Shown: positions 8,601 through 18,151, counted from the stretch's first letter. The stretch: DNA of 64,000 nucleotides from Polyangiaceae bacterium (GCA_025353725.1 JANXOF010000038.1:17423-81422), one strand, 5' to 3'. Program-made: numbers and translations. The notes: generated by a model from the letters alone, not told the origin.

Positions 8601-11600
8601 CCACAGTCGGCGCTTGCACGGATGACCGCCTTCGATCACGGAGGCGGCTGCGCGGAACGATCGATCGCCGAATAAGAGTGCAGAATACAGTTTTTGAACG
8701 GCCGGCATGGCCTCGGGAGCGAGCTTCGCACGTGAAAGGCGCCTCGTGCTCTCCTGCTCGGCGTCGCGAAACGCCCAACGGAGCGTATGCATCGAGCCGT
8801 ATCGTCGGGCGAGCTCCAGTGCAGCCGCGCGTGTCCGCGCAACGCTCGTGATGAACGCGAGTGTTACGGTTTCATTCGGCTCGAGCACGACCCGCGCGGT
8901 GAGGCTGAGGATAGGGTCGAGCACCGTGCCGATATGCCCCACGGGTACCGCGCCTCGCGCCAGCAACGACGCCGGCGCCTGCGGGGTACCACCGCGTCCG
9001 AAGAACGCGCCGCGGTCCGTCTCGTACCTTATAAAGGTAACGCTCGACCCGTCGCTGACGAGGCGGTGCACCAGCACGGCACGCTCGTCGGACGCTGACC
9101 GCGGCCGACGCATGAAAAGCAGACCGTCCATGTCCGCAAGGAACTCACTCTCGACGAACAGCCTAGCGAATGCCGGGTGCGTTGCCGCTTGGGCGGTCGG
9201 CAACAGCACGGGCTCGCCCGCACTTGTGACCGTGATTCGACGCGTGCGGTCGGTTTCGTTGTGCAAGGTGAGCTGCCGGATCTCAACGTCATCGGCCGGG
9301 GCAATGGTGACGTCGAGCCTTACCGACAGCCCCTCCCCACGCTGATGAAATTCGACCTTATGGGCAGCGTACGTCGTCCGGCTTTGCTCCGAAATGGCGC
9401 GCCAGAGGTTGCCTGAGTCGTCGTCGCGCAGGTACGTCCACAGGCCGTCGACGTCCCCGACGATGTCGGGCTCATAGCGCGTGAGCGCAAGGCCTTCCCA
9501 GCGCAGCCCTCCGCCGCCTGAGCGCGTTACAATGCTCGAGAGCCGGCCGTTCCCAAGCACAAAGGCTTGAGGGCGCCCGTGCGCTTCGGGTACCCACGGC
9601 GGACTTAGGGCGCCGGTAGGTTTGTGCAGCGGCGCTGGAGGTCCGTTCGCGAGCTCCGCGCTCGGCCATTCGGTCGGTGATGTGACGGGTGCGCGCTCGT
9701 TCAGCAGAAGCTCCCCGGCTTCAACTTGCCTGTCGGCGTGAAAACGCCGAACCATCACTTGGTCATTGAGAAGGTTGTTGATGGCGACCAGCGCCATCCC
9801 TTGATGGTGTGCCATGTACGATCGGACGACAGTGTACGAACGGCCGTCCGGCGCACGATCGGCATCCACGTCCAACGCCTCGAAAAAGCCGTATTTGCCA
9901 AGCATTCCCAACGCTTCAAAGTGCTCGATGTTTTCGAGTACGGCCCGTGGCCTTATCGAAACAGCAAGAAGCGAGGCATACGGTGCTACGACGCGATCAT
10001 CTTCGAGGCCTCGCTTGAATCCAAGTCCAGGCACGCCAAAAGATTGGTATTGATAGGTCTGGTTCGCGTCGAGCCGAGCGTAAGCAGACTCTGAGACTCC
10101 CCATGGCGTGCCGGTCTTCTTGCCGTGAGCGATGTGAGCCTCGACCACAAGCTCGCAGCTACGCGCGAGCAGCGTTCCCTCTTGGCTGCGCATAAGAAGA
10201 GAGGGCATGAGGTACTCGAACATCGTGCCGCCCCATGAAAGGAGAGTCGGTCCTGAGTCGGAGTAAGTCATAGGCCTTCCGAGAGTGGCCCAATGGGATT
10301 CTGGAACGTCGCCTTTTACGATGGCGAGGTAACTTGCGAGTCGTGCCTCCGAGGCCAAAAGATCGTAGTGGTGCCCATCGAGTTGGTCTTGAGTCGCGTC
10401 ATAGCCGATATAAAAAAGCTTTCGTTCGCTGTCATATAGAAGCGAAAAGTCCATTTTTGCGACTTCTTCCTCAGCGTCTCGTGCGAGCGCGAGCAAGTCG
10501 TCGATAAGTCTTTGAGCATGCGAAACGGACCGCTCCAGTGCCTCTTTCAGGCGTTGCGCGGAGAGCTTTGCCTCGGTGTCGAGGTCGAGGGTATCTGCCT
10601 CCCAGCGCTCAAGTGCTGTAAGAAGGGTTCTGGCCACCTCGGGTATCTCCCGTAGCGTCACGCCTCCGGCGAGCGTCAGTGCCCGGACAGGAAGCTCGAA
10701 GCTCAGGGCGAGCCAAGGGACGAGAATTTCGAGCTCGCGTCGCATCTGTCTTACTTGATGATGGGCCTGATCCATCGATGAGCGAAGCCGGTGAAGCGTG
10801 TCCGGGTCGCGATGCAGCGTGCCTCGTTCGAGCATAACGAGCAGAGCCGCGTCGAGTTCGGCAAACATGTCGTCGCAGAGCACGCGGAAGCGCTCGTAGG
10901 ACGCATGGGGCTCCGCGCGACCCACGTCGACGGAGAGCTTCATGCGAGCAAGGATAGTTCGAAGCGCATCCGCATCGGCGTCGTGCACCGGATCCAAGCT
11001 TTCTTCCAGATGCGCGAGCGCGTCGGCGAGTCCTTCCCAGCTCGCCGCCCGACATAGAGGCGCGTCGAGGATGCCGCAGCAGCCTTCCTTGAGCGCGAGA
11101 AGGCAGCCCGCAAAGTTTCCGCTGTCGACGGTGGACACATAGCGTGGCAAAAGCGGTTGAAGATTTTTCGTTTCATACCAATTGAGGAGGTGCCCTCGAT
11201 AGTGCTCGAGGCGTTTGATACTCGTAAACGCACTCCGGACGCGAAGCGCGAGCTCGGTCGGACCCACGTAGCCGAGGTCGTAGGCTGCGAGAGTAGATAA
11301 AAGCATCATTCCAATATTGGTCGGAGAAGTGCGGTGCGCGGTTTGCTCCCGTGGCTCTTCCTGGTAATTGTCTATCGGAAGCCATTGATCGTTTGGTCCG
11401 ACGAAAACATCAAAAAAGTGCCATGTGCGCCGCGCGAGCAGGCGAAGCTTTTGACGCTCGGACGGCTGCAACGGCGACGGCGTCGAAACCACCGGCAAGC
11501 TCACCACCCGAGCGATTTCAGGGGCGATGGTCCACAGGGCGATGAGAGGTAGCGCAACGTAAAGCGACGCCGGCCTTATCCAGGCGATAAGGCCACCGCA

Positions 11601-14204
11601 CGCGAGGGCTACGACCACCGAAATGCGCATCGCGCGCCACATGAGCGCTCGCGGCGACTGCGAGCGGAGTGCGAAAGCCGTATGTGCAGCCGACGTCCAC
11701 TGGAGCAGGTGTTTGCGCGTGATTATCGTCCGAATGGCGACACGCACGACAGCGTCGACCACGACTACGGCTTCATGGGCGAGAAAGGCGACGGCGAGGA
11801 GGCCGCGTACGAGATGGGTTGAGCGTCGCCCCCGGTCGCTCAGCAGCGACGGTAGGCTCTGCAGAAGCACGATGCCAAGGGCGCCCATCGTCCACGGAAG
11901 AGCCCCTCCGGGCAGCACGGTAAATCCGAGTACGAGAGTCACAAAAAGGATGGGGCTCGCAAGGCTGCGACGGAGATTGTCGAAGATCTTCCAACGATCG
12001 ATGACCGTAAGCTTGGTCGTGACTTTTTCGCCGCTGGCCGAGGGGACCCGCGCGAAAAGCCATGGTAGAAGTTGCCAGTCGCCTCGCACCCAGCGGTGCA
12101 TACGCTGAGCATAGGCCACGTAGTTCGAGGGATAATCCTCGAACAAGACGATATCCGTTGCAAGTGCCGTTCGCCCGTGAATGCCCTCAAACAGGTCGTG
12201 ACTGGTTAATGCGTTTTCTGGGACACGGCCTTCGACACTCCGTGTAAAGGAATCGACATGGTAGATTCCTTTACCAACGTAGATGCCAGCGCCAAAAAGG
12301 TCTTGGTAGGTTTCGGAGACCGCGTGCGTATAGATGTCGAATCCGACATTGCCCGAAAAGAGACGAGCAAAGAGAGTTGCTCGTTCGCTCGTTGGAGATA
12401 TTTCGATGCGCGGCTGAACAATCGAATAGCCGGTGACTAGTTTGCCCGTGCTTTCGTGAAATACGGGTTGATTTAGCGGGTGCGCGAGCAGCCCCACGAG
12501 GCGACGGGCAGTTCCGATCGGAAGTTGAGTGTCGCTGTCGACGGTGAGGACGTACGTTATATTGCGCAACGCATCTTCGTTCCCCACGTGAAGCGAGAAG
12601 CTTGTGTCCTTCGCCCCGCGGAGCAGGCGATTGAGCTCTTCTAGCTTTCCGCGCTTTCGCTCCCAGCCCATGAAGCGTTCCTCGGAGGCGTTCCACTGGG
12701 GCGTTCGATGTAAGAGGTGAAAGGGCCCGTGCTTGTCTCGGCCATGCCGTGCGTTGAGGTTTTCGATCCCTTGTGAGGTGGCGTCGAGAAGTTCTTCGAT
12801 ATTATTTCTTGTTACGGAGTCAATACTGTCTGTCAATAGCGCAAATTGAATAGACGGATCACTGTTAGATATATAGTGGAGCTCGATTTGCCGCAGCATT
12901 GACTCCACGTCTTCGCTGCGTCCGAGGAGAGTCGGTATGACGACAAGGGTACGAAGATCCTCCGGAAGTCCCTTGGAAAAATCGAGTTTTGGTAGTCCTT
13001 GGGGTAGGAGGAGGCGAGCAAGTATCCACTGCGACAGCGTTACGGACACGATCGAGAAGGGAAATAGCGCTGCGACTATGCTAAGCGCTGCACCGCCAAA
13101 CCCTACGCCTGAAATCGCAAGGTATAAGGCGAGAAGAACCAACGGTCCGCTCGTCATGGCCGCCAGACTGAAGAGGTAGAAGAACGTGGGGTGACGCCTT
13201 AGCGCACGCCGAATTCGTTCCATACCTCGCGGCGTGTACTTTACTTGACTTTCGAGTAAGTGCTTCCCGTCGCCGATAAGGTAGTAGCCGACATGACTCA
13301 GACGTGAGTCTGGTGAACTATTCTGAGCTAGGCGCACCGCACACCGAGCCACTTCGGGTTCGGTACGATTGGTATCCCAGGCGAGTGACTCGACCGATTT
13401 CCGATAGAAATCGCAAGTTTCAAAGTCCATCGTCGCGTAGACACGCGCGGGGTCTTCGAGTAAAATCGATTCGACGTGACTCATTTTTGAAAAAAAATGT
13501 TTCCAGTCGACTTCGGACATTAAACGTAACGCGCGAATTGCTTTTTCTATCGCGAGCCCGGCTTTGAGCGATGAGGTTGCGGCGCTCGCCGTAGCGGTTT
13601 CACTCGGCGCACCCCGGCGCAAGAGAACGCGTTCGAGACGACCGTGAACCGGGACGTTCAGGGCTTCGAGCGAGTCAATGAGCCCATCAATCAGCGAAGC
13701 GCGGAGCATCGTGGGAAACGCCCAAAGCTCTGCGATTGTCAGAGGTGACACGGTCTGATAGGCCTCCACGAAACTTTGCGTTTCGGTGAGAGTCATCGCC
13801 ACGATGCTCCTACCCACCAGGGCACGAGCTAGCGCTTGGACACGTGGGGAGCCCTTGTCTTTGCCGTGGGCGAGGTGCGGTAAATGTCTAACAAATCCGG
13901 GCGGTAAGTCATGAGTCAACTCTCTCGCGACGCGCCGAATGAGATAGTAGTTATCTAGAAACCATTCCGCTGCTTTTTGGAGGGCCGCGTCCCCTTGCGT
14001 GAGCTCGCGTGGCGCAAGATACCTGCGTGCACGTTCGAGAGATCGCGCAACGCGCGAAGGGAAGAGGTCGGGGAGCGGGGCGCGCGTGATTTCGGTCCTG
14101 ACCAGGCCATGGCTCACATGCCCTGCCGCAACTTCTGTGGCCTCCCGTATGAGTTCCGAGGGGGGGAGGGTGTCTTCCGGCGCAAGCTTTGCCACCGCCG
14201 CCAT
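5637..14204 (-). CDS. ndvB: cyclic beta-1,2-glucan synthase (NdvB/ChvB type)
   Basis: A 2,855-aa membrane enzyme, about the length of Agrobacterium ChvB, that makes cyclic beta-1,2-glucans exported to the periplasm for osmotic adaptation and envelope function. Order: soluble N-terminus; membrane segments near residues 330-400; GT84 glycosyltransferase with DSDTQLP near 555 and the acceptor motif RMHRWVRGDWQ near 705; further membrane segments at about 745-910; a glycoamylase-like domain (around 960-1420, SWGGTMFEYLMP near 1320); two GH94-type beta-sandwich regions; and a C-terminal GH94 phosphorylase-like barrel with GDGDWNDGMN near 2498. The start is ATG 14204 with AGAAGG 6 bases upstream. 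The ATG overlaps the stop of the upstream stress-protein gene (TGATG), so translation is probably coupled. Confidence 0.95.
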   Translation of the reverse strand: MAAVAKLAPEDTLPPSELIREATEVAAGHVSHGLVRTEITRAPLPDLFPSRVARSLERARRYLAPRELTQGDAALQKAAEWFLDNYYLIRRVARELTHDLPPGFVRHLPHLAHGKDKGSPRVQALARALVGRSIVAMTLTETQSFVEAYQTVSPLTIAELWAFPTMLRASLIDGLIDSLEALNVPVHGRLERVLLRRGAPSETATASAATSSLKAGLAIEKAIRALRLMSEVDWKHFFSKMSHVESILLEDPARVYATMDFETCDFYRKSVESLAWDTNRTEPEVARCAVRLAQNSSPDSRLSHVGYYLIGDGKHLLESQVKYTPRGMERIRRALRRHPTFFYLFSLAAMTSGPLVLLALYLAISGVGFGGAALSIVAALFPFSIVSVTLSQWILARLLLPQGLPKLDFSKGLPEDLRTLVVIPTLLGRSEDVESMLRQIELHYISNSDPSIQFALLTDSIDSVTRNNIEELLDATSQGIENLNARHGRDKHGPFHLLHRTPQWNASEERFMGWERKRGKLEELNRLLRGAKDTSFSLHVGNEDALRNITYVLTVDSDTQLPIGTARRLVGLLAHPLNQPVFHESTGKLVTGYSIVQPRIEISPTSERATLFARLFSGNVGFDIYTHAVSETYQDLFGAGIYVGKGIYHVDSFTRSVEGRVPENALTSHDLFEGIHGRTALATDIVLFEDYPSNYVAYAQRMHRWVRGDWQLLPWLFARVPSASGEKVTTKLTVIDRWKIFDNLRRSLASPILFVTLVLGFTVLPGGALPWTMGALGIVLLQSLPSLLSDRGRRSTHLVRGLLAVAFLAHEAVVVVDAVVRVAIRTIITRKHLLQWTSAAHTAFALRSQSPRALMWRAMRISVVVALACGGLIAWIRPASLYVALPLIALWTIAPEIARVVSLPVVSTPSPLQPSERQKLRLLARRTWHFFDVFVGPNDQWLPIDNYQEEPREQTAHRTSPTNIGMMLLSTLAAYDLGYVGPTELALRVRSAFTSIKRLEHYRGHLLNWYETKNLQPLLPRYVSTVDSGNFAGCLLALKEGCCGILDAPLCRAASWEGLADALAHLEESLDPVHDADADALRTILARMKLSVDVGRAEPHASYERFRVLCDDMFAELDAALLVMLERGTLHRDPDTLHRLRSSMDQAHHQVRQMRRELEILVPWLALSFELPVRALTLAGGVTLREIPEVARTLLTALERWEADTLDLDTEAKLSAQRLKEALERSVSHAQRLIDDLLALARDAEEEVAKMDFSLLYDSERKLFYIGYDATQDQLDGHHYDLLASEARLASYLAIVKGDVPESHWATLGRPMTYSDSGPTLLSWGGTMFEYLMPSLLMRSQEGTLLARSCELVVEAHIAHGKKTGTPWGVSESAYARLDANQTYQYQSFGVPGLGFKRGLEDDRVVAPYASLLAVSIRPRAVLENIEHFEALGMLGKYGFFEALDVDADRAPDGRSYTVVRSYMAHHQGMALVAINNLLNDQVMVRRFHADRQVEAGELLLNERAPVTSPTEWPSAELANGPPAPLHKPTGALSPPWVPEAHGRPQAFVLGNGRLSSIVTRSGGGGLRWEGLALTRYEPDIVGDVDGLWTYLRDDDSGNLWRAISEQSRTTYAAHKVEFHQRGEGLSVRLDVTIAPADDVEIRQLTLHNETDRTRRITVTSAGEPVLLPTAQAATHPAFARLFVESEFLADMDGLLFMRRPRSASDERAVLVHRLVSDGSSVTFIRYETDRGAFFGRGGTPQAPASLLARGAVPVGHIGTVLDPILSLTARVVLEPNETVTLAFITSVARTRAAALELARRYGSMHTLRWAFRDAEQESTRRLSRAKLAPEAMPAVQKLYSALLFGDRSFRAAASVIEGGHPCKRRLWGRGISGDDPIVLIHVDDPEAPLLRETIAAQRYLRSCGVRFDIVLVDPQASGYVTDGPGTLRSVLGQCQVSEWIDRHGGIFIVAADQVPQGEQVHLEASARVVLNTHDVSLDARMSMPLHGTDSRARSPQLPRLEPTRAVEALPGKVSRAPGLFDNGQGGFSRDGSEYLMTIRPGHPTPAPWSNVLSNPTFGCLVSESSLGSTWSINAGENRLTPWRNDPVFDTPSEALYLRDEETAAVWSPTPLPAGSDAETLVRHGVGYTTYTRESHGLVQELTVFVPPDATLKVIRLRLENKLTRHRRITATYYAEWVLGSLRLEQRPYIVSEFDPANACLLATCHWNLDFGNRVAFLASERDAHGFTADRAEFLGRSGDYARPEALGRWGLSSNTDAGVDPCAALQVHLELPPGERVETHFVLGQASSRDEARACVSKFRSGSAVDAAWTALGIFWDEKLGTIRVKTPEPAMDLMLNRWLLYQTLSARLFGRTGFYQSSGAFGYRDQLQDVMALLHGAPELARAQIIEAAKHQFEEGDVLHWWHPPAGRGVRTHCSDDLAWLPFVTAEYVSATGDASILEDSLPFLSGKELEVGEHDRYAEFSVSKTSGSLFEHCRRALERASTRGRHGLPLMGDGDWNDGMNAVGAEGRGESVWLGWFLCATMNRFASLCELRGETKEGGRWRDRSTTLRQSIEEHGWDGAWYLRAFHDDGSRVGSAKERECRIDSIAQSWAVLSEAFSPAPLQTAFQTTTSRARLAVHAADDNLVREAERLVLLLAPPFDRTRHDPGYIRAYPPGIRENGGQYTHAATWLGWAYAALGDGERATRLFRLLNPILRAQSSEDMQHYRVEPYVLAGDIYGASPWVGRGGWTWYTGAAAWMWRLGVEGILGLKKEAGDLRIDPCIPPTWNGFEAWIRVGSNDVHIVVENPDGVSGGIRAVTLDGTPLPSNLLRLDANLKGTREIRVRLGSPALVSRANPKAPDEERVREGGGDSA

Positions 14205-15319
14205 CAAATGCCTTCTGGAAAGGATGCGCGCAGCGCCGGAGCACGCCAGTCTTGAGTCTCGCCGCAGGGCTCGGGCTCGCGCAGGTCTTGAAGGACCATT
14301 AACGGCACGAGTGCGTGCGTGAGGAGGTGTGCCGTAATGCTCCCGCAGGTCAACGACGGGTTGCAGGTCGACCCGTGTGCGGACACCACGATAAGGTCGC
14401 TTCGCTCTGCCTCGGAGAGCTCGAGTAACGATTGACGTTCATCGGCGCTCCGAATGACCCTCCCGCGCGCTGATACTCCCTCACGCTTCATTTGAGCGGT
14501 CAAGCCTTCCAAGTAGCCCGCCCCGGTTCTCTCGAGCCGGGTAGCCAGGGCTTGGGCGACCTCGAAATCTCCCCCCGACCGAAGTATGGCTGTAGGCACA
14601 GGTTCGCGTACGACGAACGCGAGCAACAGCTCGGCGCCGTGGGACTTCGCGAGGCGCACGGCGGTTGGCAAAACGCTCTCGGCTCTCCGCGAGCCATCGA
14701 GAGGAATCAGGATTCGCGTAAGCGCGGCGTCGGCGTGAAGTGGCGACTTTCGCACGATAAGGACCGACCCTCGGGCGATGGCAAGTACCTGCTGCACGGT
14801 GCTTCCAAGGTTCCACCGCGCGGCTCCGTGCTCGCCTTGACTGCCGAGAATGGTGAGGTCTGCGTCGAGTTCGCGCGCTACAGCGGTGATGCGTTCGGCC
14901 GGATGGCCTTGCTCGAGCCTTGTATCAACGTGCTGCTGTAATTCTTTCGCGGCTGCTCGTTGGAGCGTCTCAAGGTAAGCCAGCGCTTCTTGGCGTGCCG
15001 CCTCCCAATCGAGTACATCCGTCGCGGGAAGGCCCGAACGTTCATACGCTGGCTGCATCACGTGGACGAGCGTCAACGCGCCACCAAGACTCTTTGCGAG
15101 TGTGATGGCGTGGCGCATGCACGGGTCCGAGAACGCCGAACGGTCAATACACACGAGAATTCGGTGAATCGCGCGGCCGGCCTGGCCGAGCGGTGCCGAC
15201 GCGGACGCAGCCCGCGGAACGTGGAGAGGTCGTGGCTTAGAACTTTCGGCGAGACTGCCCATTGGAATGGTGGCGCAATTCAAGAAGCCTGCCACCGCAC
15301 GAAACCACGGTTTAAGCAC
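14204..15319 (-). CDS. universal stress protein with two UspA domains
   Basis: A 371-aa protein with two tandem UspA folds, beginning at HRILVCIDRSAFSD and TRILIPLDGSRRAE. The first contains a glycine-rich nucleotide loop (LGSQGEHGAARWNLGS) like ATP-binding Usp proteins; the second ends with VVSAHGSTCNPSLTCGSITAHLL. Tandem Usp proteins bind nucleotides and act in stress adaptation, so a link to osmotic or envelope stress fits the coupled glucan synthase gene. The start is a GTG at 15319 with GAGG 8 bases upstream; ATG 15262 is a plausible alternative that would drop 19 unconserved residues. Its TGA shares a base with the glucan synthase ATG. Confidence 0.88.
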   Translation of the reverse strand: MLKPWFRAVAGFLNCATIPMGSLAESSKPRPLHVPRAASASAPLGQAGRAIHRILVCIDRSAFSDPCMRHAITLAKSLGGALTLVHVMQPAYERSGLPATDVLDWEAARQEALAYLETLQRAAAKELQQHVDTRLEQGHPAERITAVARELDADLTILGSQGEHGAARWNLGSTVQQVLAIARGSVLIVRKSPLHADAALTRILIPLDGSRRAESVLPTAVRLAKSHGAELLLAFVVREPVPTAILRSGGDFEVAQALATRLERTGAGYLEGLTAQMKREGVSARGRVIRSADERQSLLELSEAERSDLIVVSAHGSTCNPSLTCGSITAHLLTHALVPLMVLQDLREPEPCGETQDWRAPALRASFPEGI

Positions 15320-15514
15320 TCGCCGAGCCTCGCCGCGAGAGACCGGTTGCGTACAAACCGCCCACTCAGCATTTTCGCCTCACGTCGGCTCAACCAGCGA
15401 GCGCCGCGATAGGCTCGCCGCGGTGGGCGTGAACTTCCGTAGGTCCCAGTGTTATCCTCCTCTTGCTCTTGCTCTTGGCGGATGTCCGGCAGCTCTGGCT
15501 GCGAAGGTTGACTT

Positions 15515-15961
15515 ATGAAACATGTTATCTGTATTTTGCATATTCTAATGCTCACGACCGTCGCTTGCGCGACCAAGTCCAAGGAGCAGTCAACGTTTGG
15601 GATGGCCGTCGATTACGTCGACGGACGCCCTGGAACCGGTCTCTGCCAGACTGCAGGTTTCAGTGGAGTTACGAGTTCACTGAAGTTGGACTTGGAAACA
15701 ACGCCAGGGCCAAAGGTTTGGCTCGAGATGAGTCAAAACTTTGATGACGAGCGATCCTACGTTGTCCGGGCTTACGCGGAGAGCGTAGACGAGCACTTAG
15801 CTTTGGTGCCAAACTCGCGAGAAGAGCTCTTCGAGCGTCGCTACGACGAGGCTTTTGGAATTTTGGGGAAAACGGACACTTTTGAGGTTCTGTTCGACGG
15901 CAAGCGCTACAAGTTTACGGCGGAGGGGCTGCCCGGTAAGGCTGCGTGTCCCAACATTTGA
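15515..15961 (+). CDS. hypothetical lipoprotein
   Basis: A 148-aa protein with a short lipoprotein signal peptide ending in TVAC. The mature domain has two Cys residues (one in GLCQTAG and one four residues from the C-terminus) that could form a disulfide, and a beta-rich pattern. GAAGG lies 7 bases before ATG 15515. No family recognised. A strong hairpin begins at its stop codon. Confidence 0.75.
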   Translation: MKHVICILHILMLTTVACATKSKEQSTFGMAVDYVDGRPGTGLCQTAGFSGVTSSLKLDLETTPGPKVWLEMSQNFDDERSYVVRAYAESVDEHLALVPNSREELFERRYDEAFGILGKTDTFEVLFDGKRYKFTAEGLPGKAACPNI

Positions 15962-16006
15962 CGTCGAGCTGCCGCACGGCGGCGTTCGCCGCCGATTAGA
16001 CGTCAA
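15958..16006 (+). terminator. two-stem hairpin at the stop codon
   Basis: Outer stem TTGACGTC (15958-15965) pairs with GACGTCAA (15999-16006); inner stem CGGCGGCG (15977-15984) pairs with CGCCGCCG (15987-15994). The TGA stop codon lies in the outer stem. There is no T-run, so this would be a non-canonical terminator or an mRNA 3' stabiliser. Confidence 0.5.
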
Positions 16007-16260
16007 CGCAAGCCAACCCGTGCCTTGCACGCGTGGCATAGGAGGTGCTGCCGCGGGCCAACTCCGCGAACGTGCTTTCGGAGGCAACGCGAAGCCTCAG
16101 CGTAACCGGTCACGCTCTACATTGAACCGCACGGCGATGAGTCGCCCCCGGTTGACTCAGGCTTTGGCGAGCATCGTTTACGCGCTTCGGCTCGCGACAG
16201 CTCCTTCACACCCTTCTTCGAGTGTCGTAACGTCGCGGTACACCCGAGGGGGGCATCCTG

Positions 16261-17307
16261 ATGTCACGAAAGCTAATCTCAAGAGGTCCGAAGGTCGGCG
16301 TTCGACTTGCGCTGAGCCGCGGCCTCTGCGTTTCTTCGGTTGTGGCGGTGACGGTTGCGGGATGCGCGGAGGGGTCCAAACCGGACCTATCGGTCCTAGA
16401 GACCGCTCGCGATCCGAGCGCTACCGAGCCGGCCGCTCCGCCTTCCGACCTTCCATCGTCGTCCGTCTCCGGTAAGGTTCCTGCCACCACGGACTCGGGT
16501 TCGCGCGACGACGAGGCCGGAGTGGCGCGTTCGGATGCTTCCGCGCAGGATCCCGCGCCGGACAGCGGCGCGGCTGACAGCGGCGTCGTTGACAGCGGTG
16601 GTGTCGTCGCTGACGCGGCCACGCAGGTCGACAGCGGGCCGACCTCGAACGCGTGTTCGGCCGCCCTCGCTTCGATCAAGTTTGACTTCGAGGCAAGCGA
16701 CCAAGGATGGTCGCACCGTCCTTCGGACAATGCGGCGAGCGACGACCCAAACTGGCCGTTTGACCCGTGGGGACGAGGGTTGGCGGCTACTGTCGCCTGT
16801 CCCGAGCGCTCGTGCTGGGCGTCTGAGCTTCTCCAGAATTATGCTCAGTGTGGACGTGGCGAGCTAACTTCCCCCCCCATCGACTTGCATGCGTGCGCGG
16901 GTGAACGTGTGACACTCGTGTTCCGGCACGCCTTCGCGTTCTGGTCGGGCACGGTCAATCGCGAAACTTGGTACGACGGTGGCATCGTCGAAATTTCGTC
17001 GAACGACGGCGCGTCGTGGGTCGTTCCTCCCGCCGCATATCCGGGTACCGTGAAGATTCTCGGAAAGCGTAACGGTATTGAGTGCGTGCGCGCCGACGGC
17101 TTTCATGTGCACGACAAGCCCGGCTTCACGGGCAAGCAGTACGCACCGTCGACCGTCGAAATCGACGTGCCCTCTTCGGCGCTGACATCTACGATGCGTG
17201 TTCGGTTTTCCCAGGGCTCGGGCGTCAGCACGGCGTCCAATGGACAGCAGCGCGGAGGCACCGCAGCGGGCTGGCGCGTTGATGACGTTCACTTTGTACG
17301 GAAGTAG
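16261..17307 (+). CDS. lipoprotein with jelly-roll-like domain
   Basis: A 348-aa protein. A long basic/hydrophobic signal region ends in lipobox VAGC near residue 35, then comes a roughly 95-residue Ser/Asp/Pro-rich linker with repeated DSG motifs, common in myxobacterial surface lipoproteins. The C-terminal 210 residues begin KFDFEASDQGW and end GWRVDDVHF, the pattern of beta-sandwich domains found beside secreted peptidases (immune inhibitor A / MAM-like). It contains several Cys residues likely to be disulfide-bonded. No enzymatic motif seen. Only 2 bases separate it from the dioxygenase ATG, so the two are probably cotranscribed, although a functional link is unclear. Confidence 0.8.
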   Translation: MSRKLISRGPKVGVRLALSRGLCVSSVVAVTVAGCAEGSKPDLSVLETARDPSATEPAAPPSDLPSSSVSGKVPATTDSGSRDDEAGVARSDASAQDPAPDSGAADSGVVDSGGVVADAATQVDSGPTSNACSAALASIKFDFEASDQGWSHRPSDNAASDDPNWPFDPWGRGLAATVACPERSCWASELLQNYAQCGRGELTSPPIDLHACAGERVTLVFRHAFAFWSGTVNRETWYDGGIVEISSNDGASWVVPPAAYPGTVKILGKRNGIECVRADGFHVHDKPGFTGKQYAPSTVEIDVPSSALTSTMRVRFSQGSGVSTASNGQQRGGTAAGWRVDDVHFVRK

Positions 17308-17309
17308 TC

Positions 17310-18095
17310 ATGAGCGCAAATCAGGATACGATGCCTGTCGTCTTTATCGCGCACGGCGCGCCGCCACTGCTCGATGACGCGTCGTGGAAGTCCGAGGTCG
17401 CGACTTGGGCCAGGGCGCTGCCTGTTCCCAAAGGGATCCTGTCCCTGTCTGCGCATTGGGAGCATCAACCGGTCGCCATCGGAGCGACGACGCGCGTTCC
17501 CCTCATCTACGACTTTCATGGATTTCCAGAGCGCTACTACGCACTTGAGTACCCATCGCCTGGCGCGCCCGAGGTTGCGGCGCGCGTGCGTGACCTTCTT
17601 CGCGAAAGTGGCATCGCGTTTGTCGATGAGCCCTCGCGCGGGCTCGATCACGGCACGTACGTCCCGTTGATGTCGATGTTTCCCGATGCGGATATTCCAG
17701 TCCTCCAGGTCTCTCTGCCCGGGCTCGATCCGAAGGCGCTTTACGCGCTCGGTCGTGCCCTTTCGCCGCTGCGCGGTGAGGGCGTGCTGATCGCCGCGAG
17801 CGGGTTTCTCACGCACAACATGCGAAGCCTTAGCGAACGAATGACGCCCGCCTGGGCGCACGAATTCGACGCATGGGTTGCCGAGGTGCTTCTGCGCGGT
17901 GACGTCGACGCGCTCGTGGACTTCCACGGGCGGGCTCCTGCCGCGCGCCTCGCACACCCTCGCGAGGAGCACTTTGCGCCCGTCATCGCCGCGGCGGCGG
18001 CAGCGATGAGCCGCGTCGGCAAAGTGACATTCCCTATCGCCGGATTTTGGAGCTTGGCGCCGTCGTTCTCACGTCGAACTGTCCAGTTCGGTTAA
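17310..18095 (+). CDS. extradiol ring-cleavage dioxygenase, DODA/LigB type
   Basis: A 261-aa member of the class III extradiol dioxygenases (YgiD/DODA group), which open catechol-type rings using a single metal ion. Conserved metal/active-site histidines are visible: H15 in AHGAPP, H49 in SAHWEH, H114 in GLDHGTYVPL and H169 in SGFLTHN. The IYDFHGFPERYY segment is typical of the group. The length is normal. The physiological substrate cannot be read from the sequence; plant homologues act on L-DOPA, bacterial ones often have unknown substrates. It starts 2 bases after the lipoprotein stop. The end of the gene lies in a large hairpin shared with the convergent valS. Confidence 0.9.
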   Translation: MSANQDTMPVVFIAHGAPPLLDDASWKSEVATWARALPVPKGILSLSAHWEHQPVAIGATTRVPLIYDFHGFPERYYALEYPSPGAPEVAARVRDLLRESGIAFVDEPSRGLDHGTYVPLMSMFPDADIPVLQVSLPGLDPKALYALGRALSPLRGEGVLIAASGFLTHNMRSLSERMTPAWAHEFDAWVAEVLLRGDVDALVDFHGRAPAARLAHPREEHFAPVIAAAAAAMSRVGKVTFPIAGFWSLAPSFSRRTVQFG

Positions 18096-18140
18096 CCTCT
18101 CCCCCCAGCGCGTGAAGCGCGAGGGGGAGCTTGAACCGAA
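18087..18140. terminator. large hairpin between convergent genes
   Basis: Three nested stems: TTCGGTT (18087-18093) with AACCGAA (18134-18140), a C-rich/G-rich arm (CTCCCCC with GGGGGAG), and GCGC with GCGC around a GTGAA loop. It overlaps the dioxygenase stop codon and sits 12 bases from the valS stop, so it can act on both transcripts. No T-run. Confidence 0.6.
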
Positions 18141-18151
18141 GGCGACCGCTT

